From: Aplysia californica
Taxonomy: Eukaryota > Mollusca > Gastropoda > Aplysiida > Aplysiidae
Direction: 5' to 3'
DNA length: 64,000 bases
Assembly: GCF_000002075.1 (NCBI RefSeq)
Contig: NW_004797315.1
Span: forward strand, 606,110-670,109
Shown: in pieces, positions 10,561 through 21,965 of the stretch
Numbering within the stretch: position 1 is the first letter of the stretch
How the letters are laid out: every line of letters starts with the position of its first letter
Made by a program: the position numbers and the translations under genes
The notes under the pieces: generated by a model
Database searches by the model: none
Seen by the model: only the letters and a program-made list of their open reading frames with translations
Told to the model about the DNA's origin: nothing

Positions 10561-12113
10561 ATCAAATTGACTTTGGGCCGCCATAATCATGCTGGCTGGG
10601 ATAATACTTGGATGTTCAATAAGCACACTGGGTCTAGATACATTAAGTGTTTTAGAGGCTTTTGCTTATATTATTCAGTTTTATGCTGATTTCTTCCGCT
10701 TTTCAGCAAACATATGGGGATTTGTTGGAGTATATTAGATAAACAACTTCAATTCAAAAGGATATGTGATCCCTGTAACTGGGAAATAACACATATAGGC
10801 CTACATGCACTCTTATAATTATAATATATATACATAGGCTTATGTAATATAATTTAACAAGTTCTTCCTTCATTTTATCCATTATCTTTACTTTCTTTCA
10901 GGGACCTATTCAGTCTGTTTTTACATTTTGAAGGGATCTAATTAATTTCCAGTAGATCGTTAGACCCAAACAGAAAAAACAACCCTAAAAGCATTTTAAT
11001 GTGATTTTTATTAGGCTATTTGGCTAAACTTTGACATTTTATTTAGAGCTTGGGGATGGGGCAATGATTGCTTGAATAAGTCATGTAAACAATATACTCA
11101 ACAGAAAAGTAAGTTTTGCTTTCTCCAGAAAGTTGTATGTGGTGCCATACTTTAAAAAACTTAACAAAACACCATCAGGCACTCCTTTCTCCAGTTGCCT
11201 CCCATAAAAAACTCGCCCTTTAAAGGCCTACTGTAAATAGCAATATTGATCTACATGCTTATGAAAGGTCTTTGGCGCAAACAAGACATCAGGTAGACGA
11301 CTTTTGGTGAAATAGCAGATATTTCGACTTATTTAAACTAGAGGTGATTTAACCTGATGCATTTTAGATTAGAGGCCGGCTTTATGTTGCAAGAAAAATA
11401 GATCTACTGGACTGAACGTAAACCCCCTAAAATTGTGTTTCTTCTGTTTTAAAAGGAAAGTTTGGCTTTCACATTAGATCTATGGCCTTATTGGCAATTT
11501 GGCAAGCAGAGGACGGCGGTGGACGGCCAACGCTAATGGAGAGTCAGACCTGCAGCCGGTCGATACAGTTAAATTAATGGTCAAGCTTGGCCAATAACAT
11601 CACCGAAATGTAAATGCTTTTTCTACAGGTAATGAAAATTGTTTGATTGTTATCTATTTGAAACAAACCCGTCCAGTGTTTTCTTGTGACGGTCTCCTTC
11701 CACTCTGACGCTGTCCTGCCCCCCAAAAAGCCAAAACAAACTCACCCATCAGGACCAGCAGAGGCCAACACCCAACTGCAGAAGTGCAACATAATTTAGA
11801 TCTCTAGATCTGGAATCTAGATATATATATCTAGATCTAGAAGGCTATTAGATATAGAATCTAGATTTAGATCTAATGTTCTAGATCTAGATCTAGATCT
11901 AGATCTAGATTTCTAGATCTAATCTGCAAGAAATGTGTTGGTCAGTTGTTGTGCCTTCTTGTTTATTTTGCCTTTGCAGGGCTGCCTAAATCGGCCCTCT
12001 TTGGGAAATTGCCTTCTACCATTGGCAGCCATTCTGAAACTGATAATTTGCCATGTACGTGAAGAATGTGTGTGTTTTTTAAAAGCCCCCTGATACACCC
12101 ACTGTTATTTATG
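10561..12113. other. Intergenic stretch with TAGATC array
   Basis: No gene seen. A dense TAGATC/CTAGAT array lies at 11797-11926, including four consecutive perfect hexamers near 11887-11910. The rest is AT-rich and unrecognised. Confidence 0.55.
11797..11926. repeat. TAGATC hexamer array (best in window)
   Basis: Runs of CTAGATCTAGATCTAGAT with short interruptions. This is the longest array of the recurring hexamer. Confidence 0.9.
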
Positions 12114-12950
12114 GCTAATGCGCATGGCCACCTCTATTCTATTCTCACTCCGGGTGAGAATAGCGCAGGCGAGCCTTTTGGCTATTCAGCTATTCTCACC
12201 CGGTGTGCGTTCACCGTTATTGCCTAGGCCAACCAGTGTTATGTTCACCCTGAACCACAGAATTCTAAATTGTGATAACAATAGTAGAATTCTGTGCCGT
12301 GAACAAACGTTCCAGCGCTCTTGCGTATTACTGTTTAGCCTAAAAAATTGGCCATTGCAATGTCTGTGGGCAGTGGAGAGAGAGAGAGAGAGAGAGAAAG
12401 AAAGAGAGACGAGTAGACCCTAGCAGTAGGCTAGAGCGAAAACTTCAGGGCAAAACAGAATGGCGACCCGCATAGTTCGGCTCGATTTTAAAAGTTAAAT
12501 AGCCGTAGCATAGACAACCAAATTAATTCACTTTTTGTGTTTTATTTTAACATCATTTTTAAAACTTTGCTTTGGTCAATTTGATCATCCACACCGATAG
12601 ACAGTATTCAGAAAGAGACAGAGAGAGAGGGGAGGAGTAGATCTTGCGAGAACTTCTGGGCAAAACGAAATGCCGACCCCCATAGTTCGGCTCGATTCGA
12701 AAAATGAAACAGCCATAGCATCTTTGTAGACGACCAAATTAGTTTACTTTTGTGCTCTAACGTCATTTTTTCTTTGCTTTTGTCAATTTGATCATCCACA
12801 CCGTATAGTCAGTATTCCGAAATTAGGAAAAACAGGTCTTGTTTCACACTGGGTGAGAATAACCAACGCTGGCAAGTCTCACCAGGGGTGAGAGGTCGAT
12901 CGTATTTTTATTCTCACCCCGGGTGTGGCCACTTCCAATGCACATTAACC
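12114..12950. mobile_element. Foldback element M8 with internal 210-bp duplication
   Basis: The left end (GCTAATGCGCATGGCCAC followed by TTCTCACTCCGGGTGAGAAT) and the right end (ATTCTCACCCCGGGTG, then GTGGCCACTTCCAATGCAC) are inverted versions of each other. The motif GGGTGAGAATA and its complement recur four or more times. The centre is a diverged tandem duplication with a period of about 210 bp (12441 to 12651, around the shared AACTTCNGGGCAAAAC). A short GA-rich run precedes each copy. No coding capacity. Confidence 0.6.
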
Positions 12951-13783
12951 CTCGCCAATAAGCCTATATCGGCACCATGCCTTCGTTCTGTTCCCGCGTC
13001 AGTCTAGCCCCTGGCTCAGCGCTCGCGCGCCGAGCACCATCTCCCCTTGAATTTGGGGTAAATTTTTACTTACATGCACTCACACATAGATGCATTGATT
13101 TGAGGGCTAAACTGCCACAATTTTTGCCGTAGAACACGTATGGCCCCTAAAACCCTTGCAAATCAATTGTTTTCAGTAAATATCAATCTTAATTGCCAAA
13201 ACATCAAATTATTGTGAAGAAATACAGGGGCAGGGGCCCCCCTGATACCCCCCTGATTCTTTTTAGGAAACCCCCATGATATTGTTAAATTTACTATTTT
13301 AAGTATTTTCAAACATCAATAACTCGATAACTATTGATTTGCGGCAAAAATGAAGACCATATTAAAAATATTAGTGTTTAGCATGCAAAATACTAGATCT
13401 ACTAGAAAAGAAGTAGAAAATGTGAACATGAGACGGATGCATTTTTTTTATAAGATAAAACAAAAACGAATTTGGGTCCCGAGTCGGATCCGCATTCACA
13501 TAGCTGAAGTGTGTGTGCGCCAGTCTGCTTGAGTTTGTGTGTGTTTGTGGCCTTCTTCTTGAAATGCCTGCGTTGGTTTGTATCCGAAGCATACACGTCT
13601 CATTCAAAACACGCCAAGTTGATAGCTCTAGATGTTCGTCCAATGAAATTATGAAGAAATTGACCCACTTAGACATGATGAGGAGCTCGAAAGGATAGTC
13701 AGGAAACAAGACTTCCATTTTTCTATACAAAACATTTTAAATAAGCTTGATTTTGTATGAAATGATACTACATGATAAAAAAA
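12951..13783. other. Intergenic stretch
   Basis: No gene or clear repeat family. The open frames around 13350-13730 on both strands have no recognisable domain and are not called. Confidence 0.4.
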
Positions 13784-13893
13784 AGGGAGGGCCTATTTGC
13801 AATGCCGCGTTGCCATTAGCGCCAGTGCTAAATAAAACGCTGTGCTGCGATTAGCGCCAGTACTAAATAAAACGCCATGTATTAGCCTAGGCT

Positions 13894-14010
13894 ATATGAA
13901 GCTTAATCTACCTTTCGTTGCGGAAGTTCTGATGGCCGAAGTGACAGTGCGTCTGCGTTTGAAGCCAAACCATTATTTTATGAGCGTGGGTTCGATCCCG
14001 GTCCTGGAAG
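13894..14010 (+). mobile_element. tRNA-like SINE fragment (family E), copy 1
   Basis: Contains a tRNA-like head: GTTCTGATGGCCGAAGTG as A-box region and GTGGGTTCGATCCCGGTCC as B box. It matches the inverted complement of 26779-26915. A further B-box-bearing piece in opposite orientation is near 15590-15625. Confidence 0.6.
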
Positions 14011-14270
14011 TTTTTTTTGTCCTCTTCTCGACTGACCAACAAATTTTCCCCAAAGTTAGATCTATAACTTGTTGCTTTGTAGTTATTTTTTTAATACTGT
14101 TGTGAAGCATGCAGATTCTGGTTTTGTTCCCAAGAGGAGCTCTGTACAAAGTAGGCCGTAGTAGTATAGCCTATACTTTTCCTTTTACCTGTTTAGGCCT
14201 GGTTAAAGTTCAACAGTGGCTTTTCTTGGTCTGTGAGTCTAAATAAAAAAAAATAAAAAAAATTTAGGCC

Positions 14271-14400
14271 GGCACTATTTCTCCGAACGTTTGGGAAAAT
14301 AAAGTTGGGCACTATTTCTCCGAACGTTCGGGAAAATAAAGTTGGGCACTATTTCTCCGAACGTTCGGGAAAATAAAGTTGGGCACTATTTCTCCGAACA
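14271..14400. repeat. 37-bp tandem repeat
   Basis: GGCACTATTTCTCCGAACGT starts units at 14271, 14308, 14345 and 14382, a constant 37-bp period with very little divergence. A related unit sits at 15521, where it forms a full palindrome. Confidence 0.95.
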
Positions 14401-15523
14401 CTCTGAAATCTCATCCTTTCTCGCAAATTTCGGATATTATATAGATCTATGATTATAGTATAGGCCTACCAAAGATTGTTCGTGTACAATATGGTTCAAG
14501 CGGTCCAAAAAATGTCCGCAGTAAATATTTATATAAACAAATGCTACAATTCCAAAGTTTTTCACTACAGATATGGCGTGTTGCCTATGAAGGGTACTGC
14601 TCTTAAACGTAATGTGTTGTGTTCACTCGGGTGCTGTCTAGATCTAGATCTACGGAGGGTTATTGATAACGACACATAGAACTGGCATCTGCGTTTGTCA
14701 CTGCTGCGACCAATGTACTGACACTGGCAAAGCCCCTTAATGTGTGTGATTCCATAATTTTCATGTAATATCCTGTACTTTTTTAAAAATTACGCACATT
14801 TAGGGTTAAAACAGCCAATCTTCTTCGGACAGGTGGACACACGCCCTTATTTGTTAATGTTTGTTGTTGTTTATGGGCTGTTCTAATTTTGATTTCTTTC
14901 TGTTGTGAAACCTTTCTTTTTCACGTTTTTCAAAGTATACAAAATAGAAACACAGGATCCATTCACTCCAGGGCTCATGAGTCGTTCGTCTCTTTCAGTT
15001 TCACTCATTCATTCAATTCCCGTGTTCTCTCCCGCGGCTCATCCCTGTCCGCATAACTTTCATACCCCACCCCCTCCCTCCAGGCACACACAAAGAAAAT
15101 CTCACTCATTCCCTTGCACCCTGCGAACCATGGACAATAATATAGGCAAAACACTGCCTGAGCTGCATTCCTTTCTTTCATGAGCTGTGGACCAGGCCAG
15201 AGGGGTCGGTGTCGTCGTCTTGTAGTTGCTGTCGCCTGTGGATACTTGCACATTCTTCCTTTCACCCGCTCTTTCACTCACACTGTCTCTCCATCCACAG
15301 CTCAGCTCGTCAAACGTTCAAAAGTTGCCCACTGGTCATGTTTAGTTAGTGTGTGTACATGTGCATGATGGTGGTGGGTGTTACTGAAGGTTGTCTGTAG
15401 GCGGGCTTGCCATGCAGTGTTCCTTCCCAAATCAGAGGCAGAATGAAAGTTGGCGCCGAACTTTCGCAATAAATAGGCAAAAAATCACGAAGCCGGAAAC
15501 CGTTCGGAGAAATAAAGATCGGC

Positions 15524-15553
15524 ACTATTTCTCCGAACGTTCGGAGAAATAGT
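15524..15553. repeat. Perfect 30-bp palindrome
   Basis: ACTATTTCTCCGAAC is followed directly by its exact reverse complement GTTCGGAGAAATAGT. The left half is the same motif that is tandemly repeated at 14271-14400. Confidence 0.95.
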
Positions 15554-16082
15554 CACTTCGAAAAATTTAAGGGAGAAGAAAAAAAAACCCTTCCGGGACC
15601 GGGATTCGATGCCGCGCTTGGAAGCACTGAACATTAGACTTAGATCTAGGCCTAGCGAACATAGACAGCTTGTATACATTCCCTAACCTAGACCTAACTT
15701 AAAGACAACATTTTTAGGTAGATCTAGAATCTATTGCTTTATTATTGCATGACGACACAGCGGACAGGAAGCGTCTTTCGACTTGTTTGCTCAAACTCAA
15801 TACTCAAATGATTATGATTATGAGAGATAAACAAGACTACATCTGGTCTACTAGACTTTTGTGCAAAAAATGCCGGAAACAATTGTTAGATCTAATCTAG
15901 ATCTAGATTACCCAATATTGATCGGATTAAGACAACGTCATAAAAAAAGGAGTCAAATCCTAGGAGGTTTATCAAGAAACTGAGAAAGGTTCCACAATTC
16001 AGGCAGAACTACAATATTATCATGTAGGAACGATGGCTACTAGATCTAGATCTAGCACATCTAGATTTCAGTACATGTACTG

Positions 16083-16265
16083 GCGTTTCAAATAGTATGG
16101 GAGCTATTGAGAACGCAGCGTTTCAAATAGTATGGGAGCTATTGAGAACGCGGCGTTTCAAATAGCACGGGAGCTATTGAGAACGCAGCGTTTCAAATAG
16201 TATGGGAGCTATTGAGAACGCGGCGTTTCAAATAGTATGGGAGCTATTGAGAACGCGGCGTTGCA
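16083..16265. repeat. 35-bp tandem repeat of hairpin units
   Basis: GCGTTTCAAATAG starts units at 16083, 16118, 16153, 16188 and 16223, with a partial unit at 16258. Each unit can fold on itself, GCGTTTCAAATAG pairing imperfectly with CTATTGAGAACGC. The array forms the right end of the element at 13784-16280. Confidence 0.95.
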
Positions 16266-16280
16266 AATAGCGCCTGCCTA

Positions 16281-18086
16281 AAAAATAAGCTTCTTGTTTG
16301 ATAGTTTTGAATACCATTGTGCAGATAGAAAGAACAATTTGAGTGCAAAACATTCGGAAATTGACCTGTATGTTTTGCACTCAAATTTAATTGAACAGTC
16401 CCTAGGCTTTCTTCTCAGTTGCCTGGGTGAATGGATGTTGATGGCCTGTGCTCCACTGGGAGTTTAAAAAGGGCAAGAGAGAGAGAGAAGAATGGATTAT
16501 GACCGCCGGTCCATAACGTGAAGGACCGATTAAAAATTTGCCGCGTTGGACAGTGACAGAAAAACGTAAAGGGGGAAATGGAAAGTGGCTGTTTGTACAG
16601 GTGGCTGTCATGCCAGGTTTGACTGTATACCCTATCAGAGATGTTCTGTTATTGTGGTGCAGGGGTCTCAACAAACTCAAATTAGCCTGGGGCTGAATGA
16701 ATGTATAGTTAAAGTGAGCCTGGGCTTCATCAAGTACTTCTTCCAAAAAAAAAAGTTTCAAGTATTTAAAGAAAAAAGTACAAGAGATGTAATCTTAATC
16801 TTTATTTCCCAATAGTAGTTCCAAACATTGTCTTTGTGCTGCTCAAAGAGCAGCCTCGCCAAATAACTGGTAGTCAGACTTGCTTTGTTGAATTATTGTG
16901 TGCGTTTGTACCTAAAAAAACCCCCCAAAAACATCATATATGATGAAAGTGGAGCATGCCTTACACACACAGGCATGCATTTAGGCAGAGACTACCCTAT
17001 GAGGTTTGTGGATCTCCCGGCAGAGTGGGTGGTGTTTTGAAGATCAATAATATATAATGAATCAGTTCTTTCACCTTTTTATGAAGAGTTTGAGATTCAC
17101 ACATCAATTATCAATTTATAAATCTGTACAAACAGCTTGACCGACTTATTTTCTTGCCTTGCATTATATTTTTAATAGAAAACATGTTTTTCCATGAGTA
17201 GTGCAGTGGTCAATTTTGAAACTCCTCTTACAAACACCCCCACCTTCTGGCAAATGCTTCAACATCACTTTTCGAAACATAGCAGCAGGTGGTTGGAAGG
17301 CCGCACTGGAATGTCTTACTTGAACATTTCTTTCCCTCTTTTTCCTGTACATTAAATAATCAATGTATGTGATGTTCTTCTCTTTTCTCAAACAAAATGT
17401 GACAGAAGAGCATGCTGTGAATCCTAAATGTGATATTATAACCATTTATGACAGTGACTTCTTTTTGTCTTAAACTCACAATTTGTAATGAAAAAGTGGA
17501 CAGTACCAGCATTTATTGAGAGCTTAATTAAGATCTTTTGACACAAGTTCTGGATTACTCTTTATGGAACTTGCTTTAAGCTATGTGAGAATGTGAATTC
17601 TTTTTCTGTATGGTTTTACAGACAGACTGTCTCAGCTATCAATGATAAATTGAAAAAGGACCCCAACTTTGTGATCAGAATATTATAGATAAACAGACAC
17701 TGATACTGACAAGTAGCGTCAAGTAGTGGGATGTTGGTGTTTGAACTGTTTTCTCTAGTCGTCCTACTTCTGTTTTACTTCCTTCTCAGACTTGTGCCAT
17801 ACTATGTATACCGTAGACTGCACCAGAAGTTACCTCTGCATGACTATAGAATTCAGTGTTTTCAGTCGCACATGCAGGCCTTTTCTGATCAATGTGGAAG
17901 CTAAGAGATAAAAGGTATATATTTATAGGTTGAAATTATAGTATATGGGATCAGCAGTTAAGTGTTAGGGTTGGTTTTGTCCCTTCAACCTTCAGCGTTG
18001 TCTTCCCACTGTCCTTTCTGGAACCTTGATCCCAGACCCACAGCTGTTTCCTTTGACATGAAATCTCATTTGTATTCCAAACGAAT
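16281..18086. other. Intergenic stretch upstream of zinc-finger gene 1
   Basis: AT-rich DNA with no exon, domain or repeat that I can support. The minus-strand open frame at 16402-16761 has no recognised domain. Confidence 0.4.
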
Positions 18087-18243
18087 GTGTGTTGCCGCAC
18101 GGTACCGGTTTCCGTACACTTATCTGCTTTCCTTTGTTTTGATCTCGTGCCAGCGAGTTTTTGTCTGACATCGAAGCCTGGTGTTAACTTGTCCACTTGC
18201 TGTTATTGCTCCCATGGATTTTCTACAAAAACTTCTGATCAAG
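18087..18243 (+). other. Candidate untranslated first exon for zinc-finger gene 1
   Basis: A relatively GC-rich patch (GCCGCACGGTACCGG) precedes a good donor (ATCAAG|GTAAGG at 18244). The next strong acceptor on the strand is 21778, where the leader of zinc-finger gene 1 begins. The link is inferred from position and splice sites only. Confidence 0.2.
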
Positions 18244-19151
18244 GTAAGGAAACTGCTGAAAATCCAGCACACTCGCTTGAAAGTTTTTTTTTCTTTTTTC
18301 TTTCCTTCTTTGTGATCAGACTTCATAGTGACCAGTAGTCATATGGGGATATTATTTGTGTTTTTTCAGTTGGTATTGAGTTGTTTTTTTCTTGCATTTT
18401 TATCAATTAATTTGCATTTCCAGTCTATTGGTCATTTATGTGTACGGAAACTGGTTCCTGCTAGGTACTCAAAATGATTGGAATATATGTCTAACCTTGG
18501 GATGTACTCTGTCGCTACTGTTGCACTTTAATGCATTTTGTTTCAATAGGTCTATTGTCTAGGAGGACAATTGTGGTGTAGGTTTCCTGTAAAATGAACA
18601 TGATAAGAGGTTCTGGGGTGGTGAATTTAGTATGGTAAGGGCACAAATGACAGGCGAAAAAAGCCCCTGCAATTTAAAGATCCAATCCAACTCCTAAACC
18701 TAATCTATCTGTCCATGTCTTTGCTTGTCATAAGCTCTGGCTAGGTCTAGTACTGGAGATTCTACAAAATGTTTGTACTACAACGTGTACACTCTTCGAC
18801 TGTGCGTGTGGGGTATGCATGTATACTGGAGGCTTTCTTCGCACAGGCAGTACAACTGGCCGTGCCCATCGTTTTATCTTTAAGTTGGAACAATCACATA
18901 GTGGTGGTGACAGTGAGGAAGCATGCATGAGGAAAAGCACTTGAGCTTGCATTGGGCATTAGTTTCTTGGCTGTGTGGACACAAGAGTATAATATTATTA
19001 TTGAGAAGCTAATAGTACACTCAGTTGTGTCTTTGTCTTGTTATAATTACCAAAGTGTAGAGGAAAAGTCTTCAAATTTGCTTTTTATGGGGGTTCTCAG
19101 TAGTCTTTGTTTACCCATTGATCACAGGCACATACTGAATAGGCGTTCTAT

Positions 19152-19327
19152 GTGGGTGGTTGGCGGGTGCTCTGGTGTGGTTTGCTACTATTTTCCTATC
19201 AAACATCTATCGTCCCGATCTCTCCTTCTTTTTTATGTTTGTTATTCTCTTGTAACACCTCTTATCTTCTGCACTTCATGACCTTATTGTGTTGCAAGGG
19301 CAGTAAGAGTCTTACTAAAACTAAACA
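19152..19327 (+). mobile_element. Short retroposon family A, copy 2
   Basis: Starts GTGGGTGGTTGGCGGGTG and ends with GCAAGGGCAGTAAGAGTC followed by ACTAAAACTAAACA. It is flanked by a 15-bp duplication with one mismatch, GAATAGGCGTTCTAT (19137-19151) and GAATAGGCCTTCTAT (19328-19342). Confidence 0.85.
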
Positions 19328-20387
19328 GAATAGGCCTTCTATTTACACCTTCAAGCACTGACTTACATTTACACAATACATGGCAACAAATTATTACACA
19401 CATCCACAGAATGCTTGCTTTGTCGAACAGGCTCTCAACTGACTTAATCGTCAACACACTTACACACACACACATACACGTACACACCCACAAATTGGAA
19501 TATCAGCTTGCTTGTCGACACATGAACTTGTTTGTATATACATATTATGTTCAGCAAGCCATTTATCGCTTCCTGTGGTCTACAGTAGGTACTTTGCAGC
19601 GTGGGCTAGTAACGATGCATTTGTTAATAATTATCCAGGAAGGGAGGGGGGTGAGTGTGGGGGGGGGGGGTGTAGGCAAATATATGTCTTCTTCTTCTCA
19701 TTCGTGTCTTAATGAGTGCGGAGGCTGTTGTTTGCCGCAGGCCCCCAAAGAGTTTTGTATGTCCCTGCGTAGAGATGGGCCAATATTTCATTCTAAGTGC
19801 CTTGAGCATTGGGCAGGCTGGTACACATGTGGGAATTGTGGTTTGTGCTTGCACTAAGATTTGGGAACAGCTGTTTGAAGGATTTCAATAGCGTCCCTTT
19901 TTTCTATGTAAAAGTACCTCTAGGTCTAAGGGTCTCCATTTTTTGCCTCAGTATTCAAGCTTTTGTCAGTTTATAATCGTACCATGACTTCTTCATCGTG
20001 CTTCTTCTCATATGGCCATGCCTGACAAGTCTTCTTTTTATTGCCAGTAGCTTTCAGCAAAGACCATGGTGCTTGTAATGCTACCTGTGTCCTTAAGTTC
20101 CTTCTCGAGCTCATTTGCGGAGTCGCTGGTGTCTTCATTCTGATTGATGAGTATGCCGTGTCTAATTGTGCTGGTGCCTAAACGATTTGTTTGCTGGTCA
20201 CCTTTTTTGTAATGATCATCCCACCACTGATCTACAACATTCACATGTCAACCTGTTGAATTAAGTATTAAGTGGTGAGGGAATGGGAGAGAAATAGAGA
20301 AATTGGTACGAGGTTAAAATGGGATGACTGGATTTTACTTTTTCACAATGTTATGAGCCTCAAGATTGGATAATGCTGTATGTTAGT

Positions 20388-20618
20388 GGCATTGGTAGTC
20401 TAGTGGTTGGGCTACCAGATTTGTGATTGTGAGATTACAGTTTCAGGGGTTCAAGGCTCAGGTATGACATTGTGTCCTTGAAAAAAGCACTATACATGAA
20501 TTTTCCTCACTTCACTCAGGTAGGAATGGGTACCAGGCCATAGACAGCAAAAGACCTTGCCAGTATGTTAGTATTTCAGTGCCTGTAAAATGGCAACTTG
20601 CTTCCCATGAGGTTGAGA
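20388..20618 (+). mobile_element. tRNA-derived SINE (family G), plus orientation
   Basis: The head TGGTAGTCTAGTGGTTGGGC and a degenerate B box (GGGTTCAAGGC) lead into the same body as 2916-3262, read in the opposite direction (GAATGGGTACC and GACAGCAAAAGA). It is 3' truncated before the GCGCTATAC tail. Confidence 0.7.
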
Positions 20619-21778
20619 TTGTTTAAGGTGGTGATAGTGAGATCGGTATAGTCGGCTTGGATCTGTTAACTTGTGCTTTAAAGAAATACTCATGTTCCCT
20701 TTTTGCAATATTATTCTCTTGGCTAGACTTGTTCTTCAGTTTCAATTGTTTTGACAATGAGCAAGAGTTGGGTCTTGTTTCTCTCAATCATTTCAGCTGC
20801 ACATTTTGTTATTCAGGTTATGTGGGCAGCTCTTGCATTCAGTTTTAGCATGTTGGTTTCCTACCCTACATGTATGTGAGTGTAGTTTAGGGTAAAAGAA
20901 TATGAACTGAATTTGACTTCCGCCTCATTTACATGATGAAAAAAATGCCAACATTTTACTTGTCCGGCTGTTTATCTTGGTCTTCTTTGTCTTGGGCATT
21001 TGTCTTAGGCAAGATTTCTATACATATTTTATTTAAATGGAAGAGAGAAAACATATTTGTTTGTCCTGTACTCCTTTTCTTGTGAAAAAATGATGGGGTA
21101 TTTTTTAGAAACAACAACAATGATTCACTGCTCAAGTCAGACCTGTCAACCATCTCGGAAAATCTGAATGCAGAATTCAGACTATTTACCGAGATTTCAA
21201 TGAAATTACCATTGTGTTGGAAAAACTCAAAATGTCAAGCAGGGCATGACAAAGAAATGAAAATGTTATTTCTGATTAAAGATAAGTCTGTAAATTAGAT
21301 CAACATTCATAATTGACACAACAAATATTTAATGGAGTTGGAAATAAGGGAACCAGTCAGCATCAGAGAAATGAGTGCTGAGGCTTCTATAAATAAAAGA
21401 TGGATGGTTCTTCATGAATCGGCCTTCTGAGATGGAATTACAAGTGGGAATTTTTTTTTGTATGTTAGGATCCCTTAATTAGTTTCAACATTGATGGATC
21501 CTTGAATCATGAGTGTTTGTATTTTATTTGGAATTATAAATGTTTCTTTCGGGAAAATGATCTTTCTGCAAAGGGAAGACCAGTGTTACAATAGCACTTT
21601 GTTGTTTAAAAAAGTATACATTTATGCTATGAAACAGCTTATCATCTTCCAGGCGCAATCGCACTCAATTGCACACATTCACATTCACTTTTATGAATGT
21701 TTGGGTATTTTTCCTCCCCACATCTCTGAATTTAAGACCATTGCTCTTACCTTTTTTTTGTTTTTGCTTTCGTTTCAG
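20619..21778. other. Intron/intergenic stretch before zinc-finger gene 1
   Basis: No gene seen. It ends in a long polypyrimidine tract and CAG at 21778, a strong acceptor for the leader exon of zinc-finger gene 1. Confidence 0.45.
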
Positions 21779-21965
21779 ACAACTTTGAATCACAACTGGA
21801 GTACTGTTGCTGGGTCTTTGTCCATGTTGGCTACATTGTCATAGTTTGTGTTTGGGCGCCAAAGACAATCTCGACTTCATGAACATTTGTGCTCAGTTTG
21901 AACTTGATGGTCACTCATTCAAGGACTTGGTAGGCAGATTTATTCTGCCGACTTGAGTCACAAAC
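21779..21965 (+). other. Spliced 5' leader of zinc-finger gene 1
   Basis: Begins right after TTTCGTTTCAG. The first bases (…ACTTTGAATC) and an internal GCGCCAAAGACAATC block are homologous to the leader of gene 2 (34091-34272, …ACTTTGAATC, GTGCCAGAGACAACT). Several stops and short upstream ATGs show that it is untranslated here. The context immediately before the start, CAAACATG, is shared by all three genes. Confidence 0.6.

Larger units (their letters stand above)
13784..16280. mobile_element. Large inverted-repeat DNA element M6 (about 2.5 kb)
   Basis: The left end (CCTATTTGCAATGCCGCGTT at 13792, then two ~35-bp sub-repeats around ATTAGCGCCAGTNCTAAATA) is the inverted counterpart of the right end (five 35-bp units at 16083-16257, then AACGCGGCGTTGCAAATAGC). 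The interior holds a 37-bp tandem array (14271-14400), a related perfect palindrome (15524-15553), SINE fragments and no recognisable transposase. It looks like a non-autonomous or degenerate foldback-type element. Exact ends and target duplication could not be fixed. Confidence 0.6.

Noticed and set aside
9817-10565. Overlapping open frames in the 95-bp minisatellite
   Set aside because: Period 95 is not a multiple of three, so the frames change with each unit and encode low-complexity repeats.
16083-16265. CRISPR-like array
   Set aside because: Units are contiguous with no variable spacers, and the genome is eukaryotic; it is a minisatellite at a transposon end.
19411-19857. 148-codon open frame with Cys/Trp-rich end
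   Set aside because: Contains a (CA)n stretch and a GGGG run, no recognised domain and no supporting splice structure.
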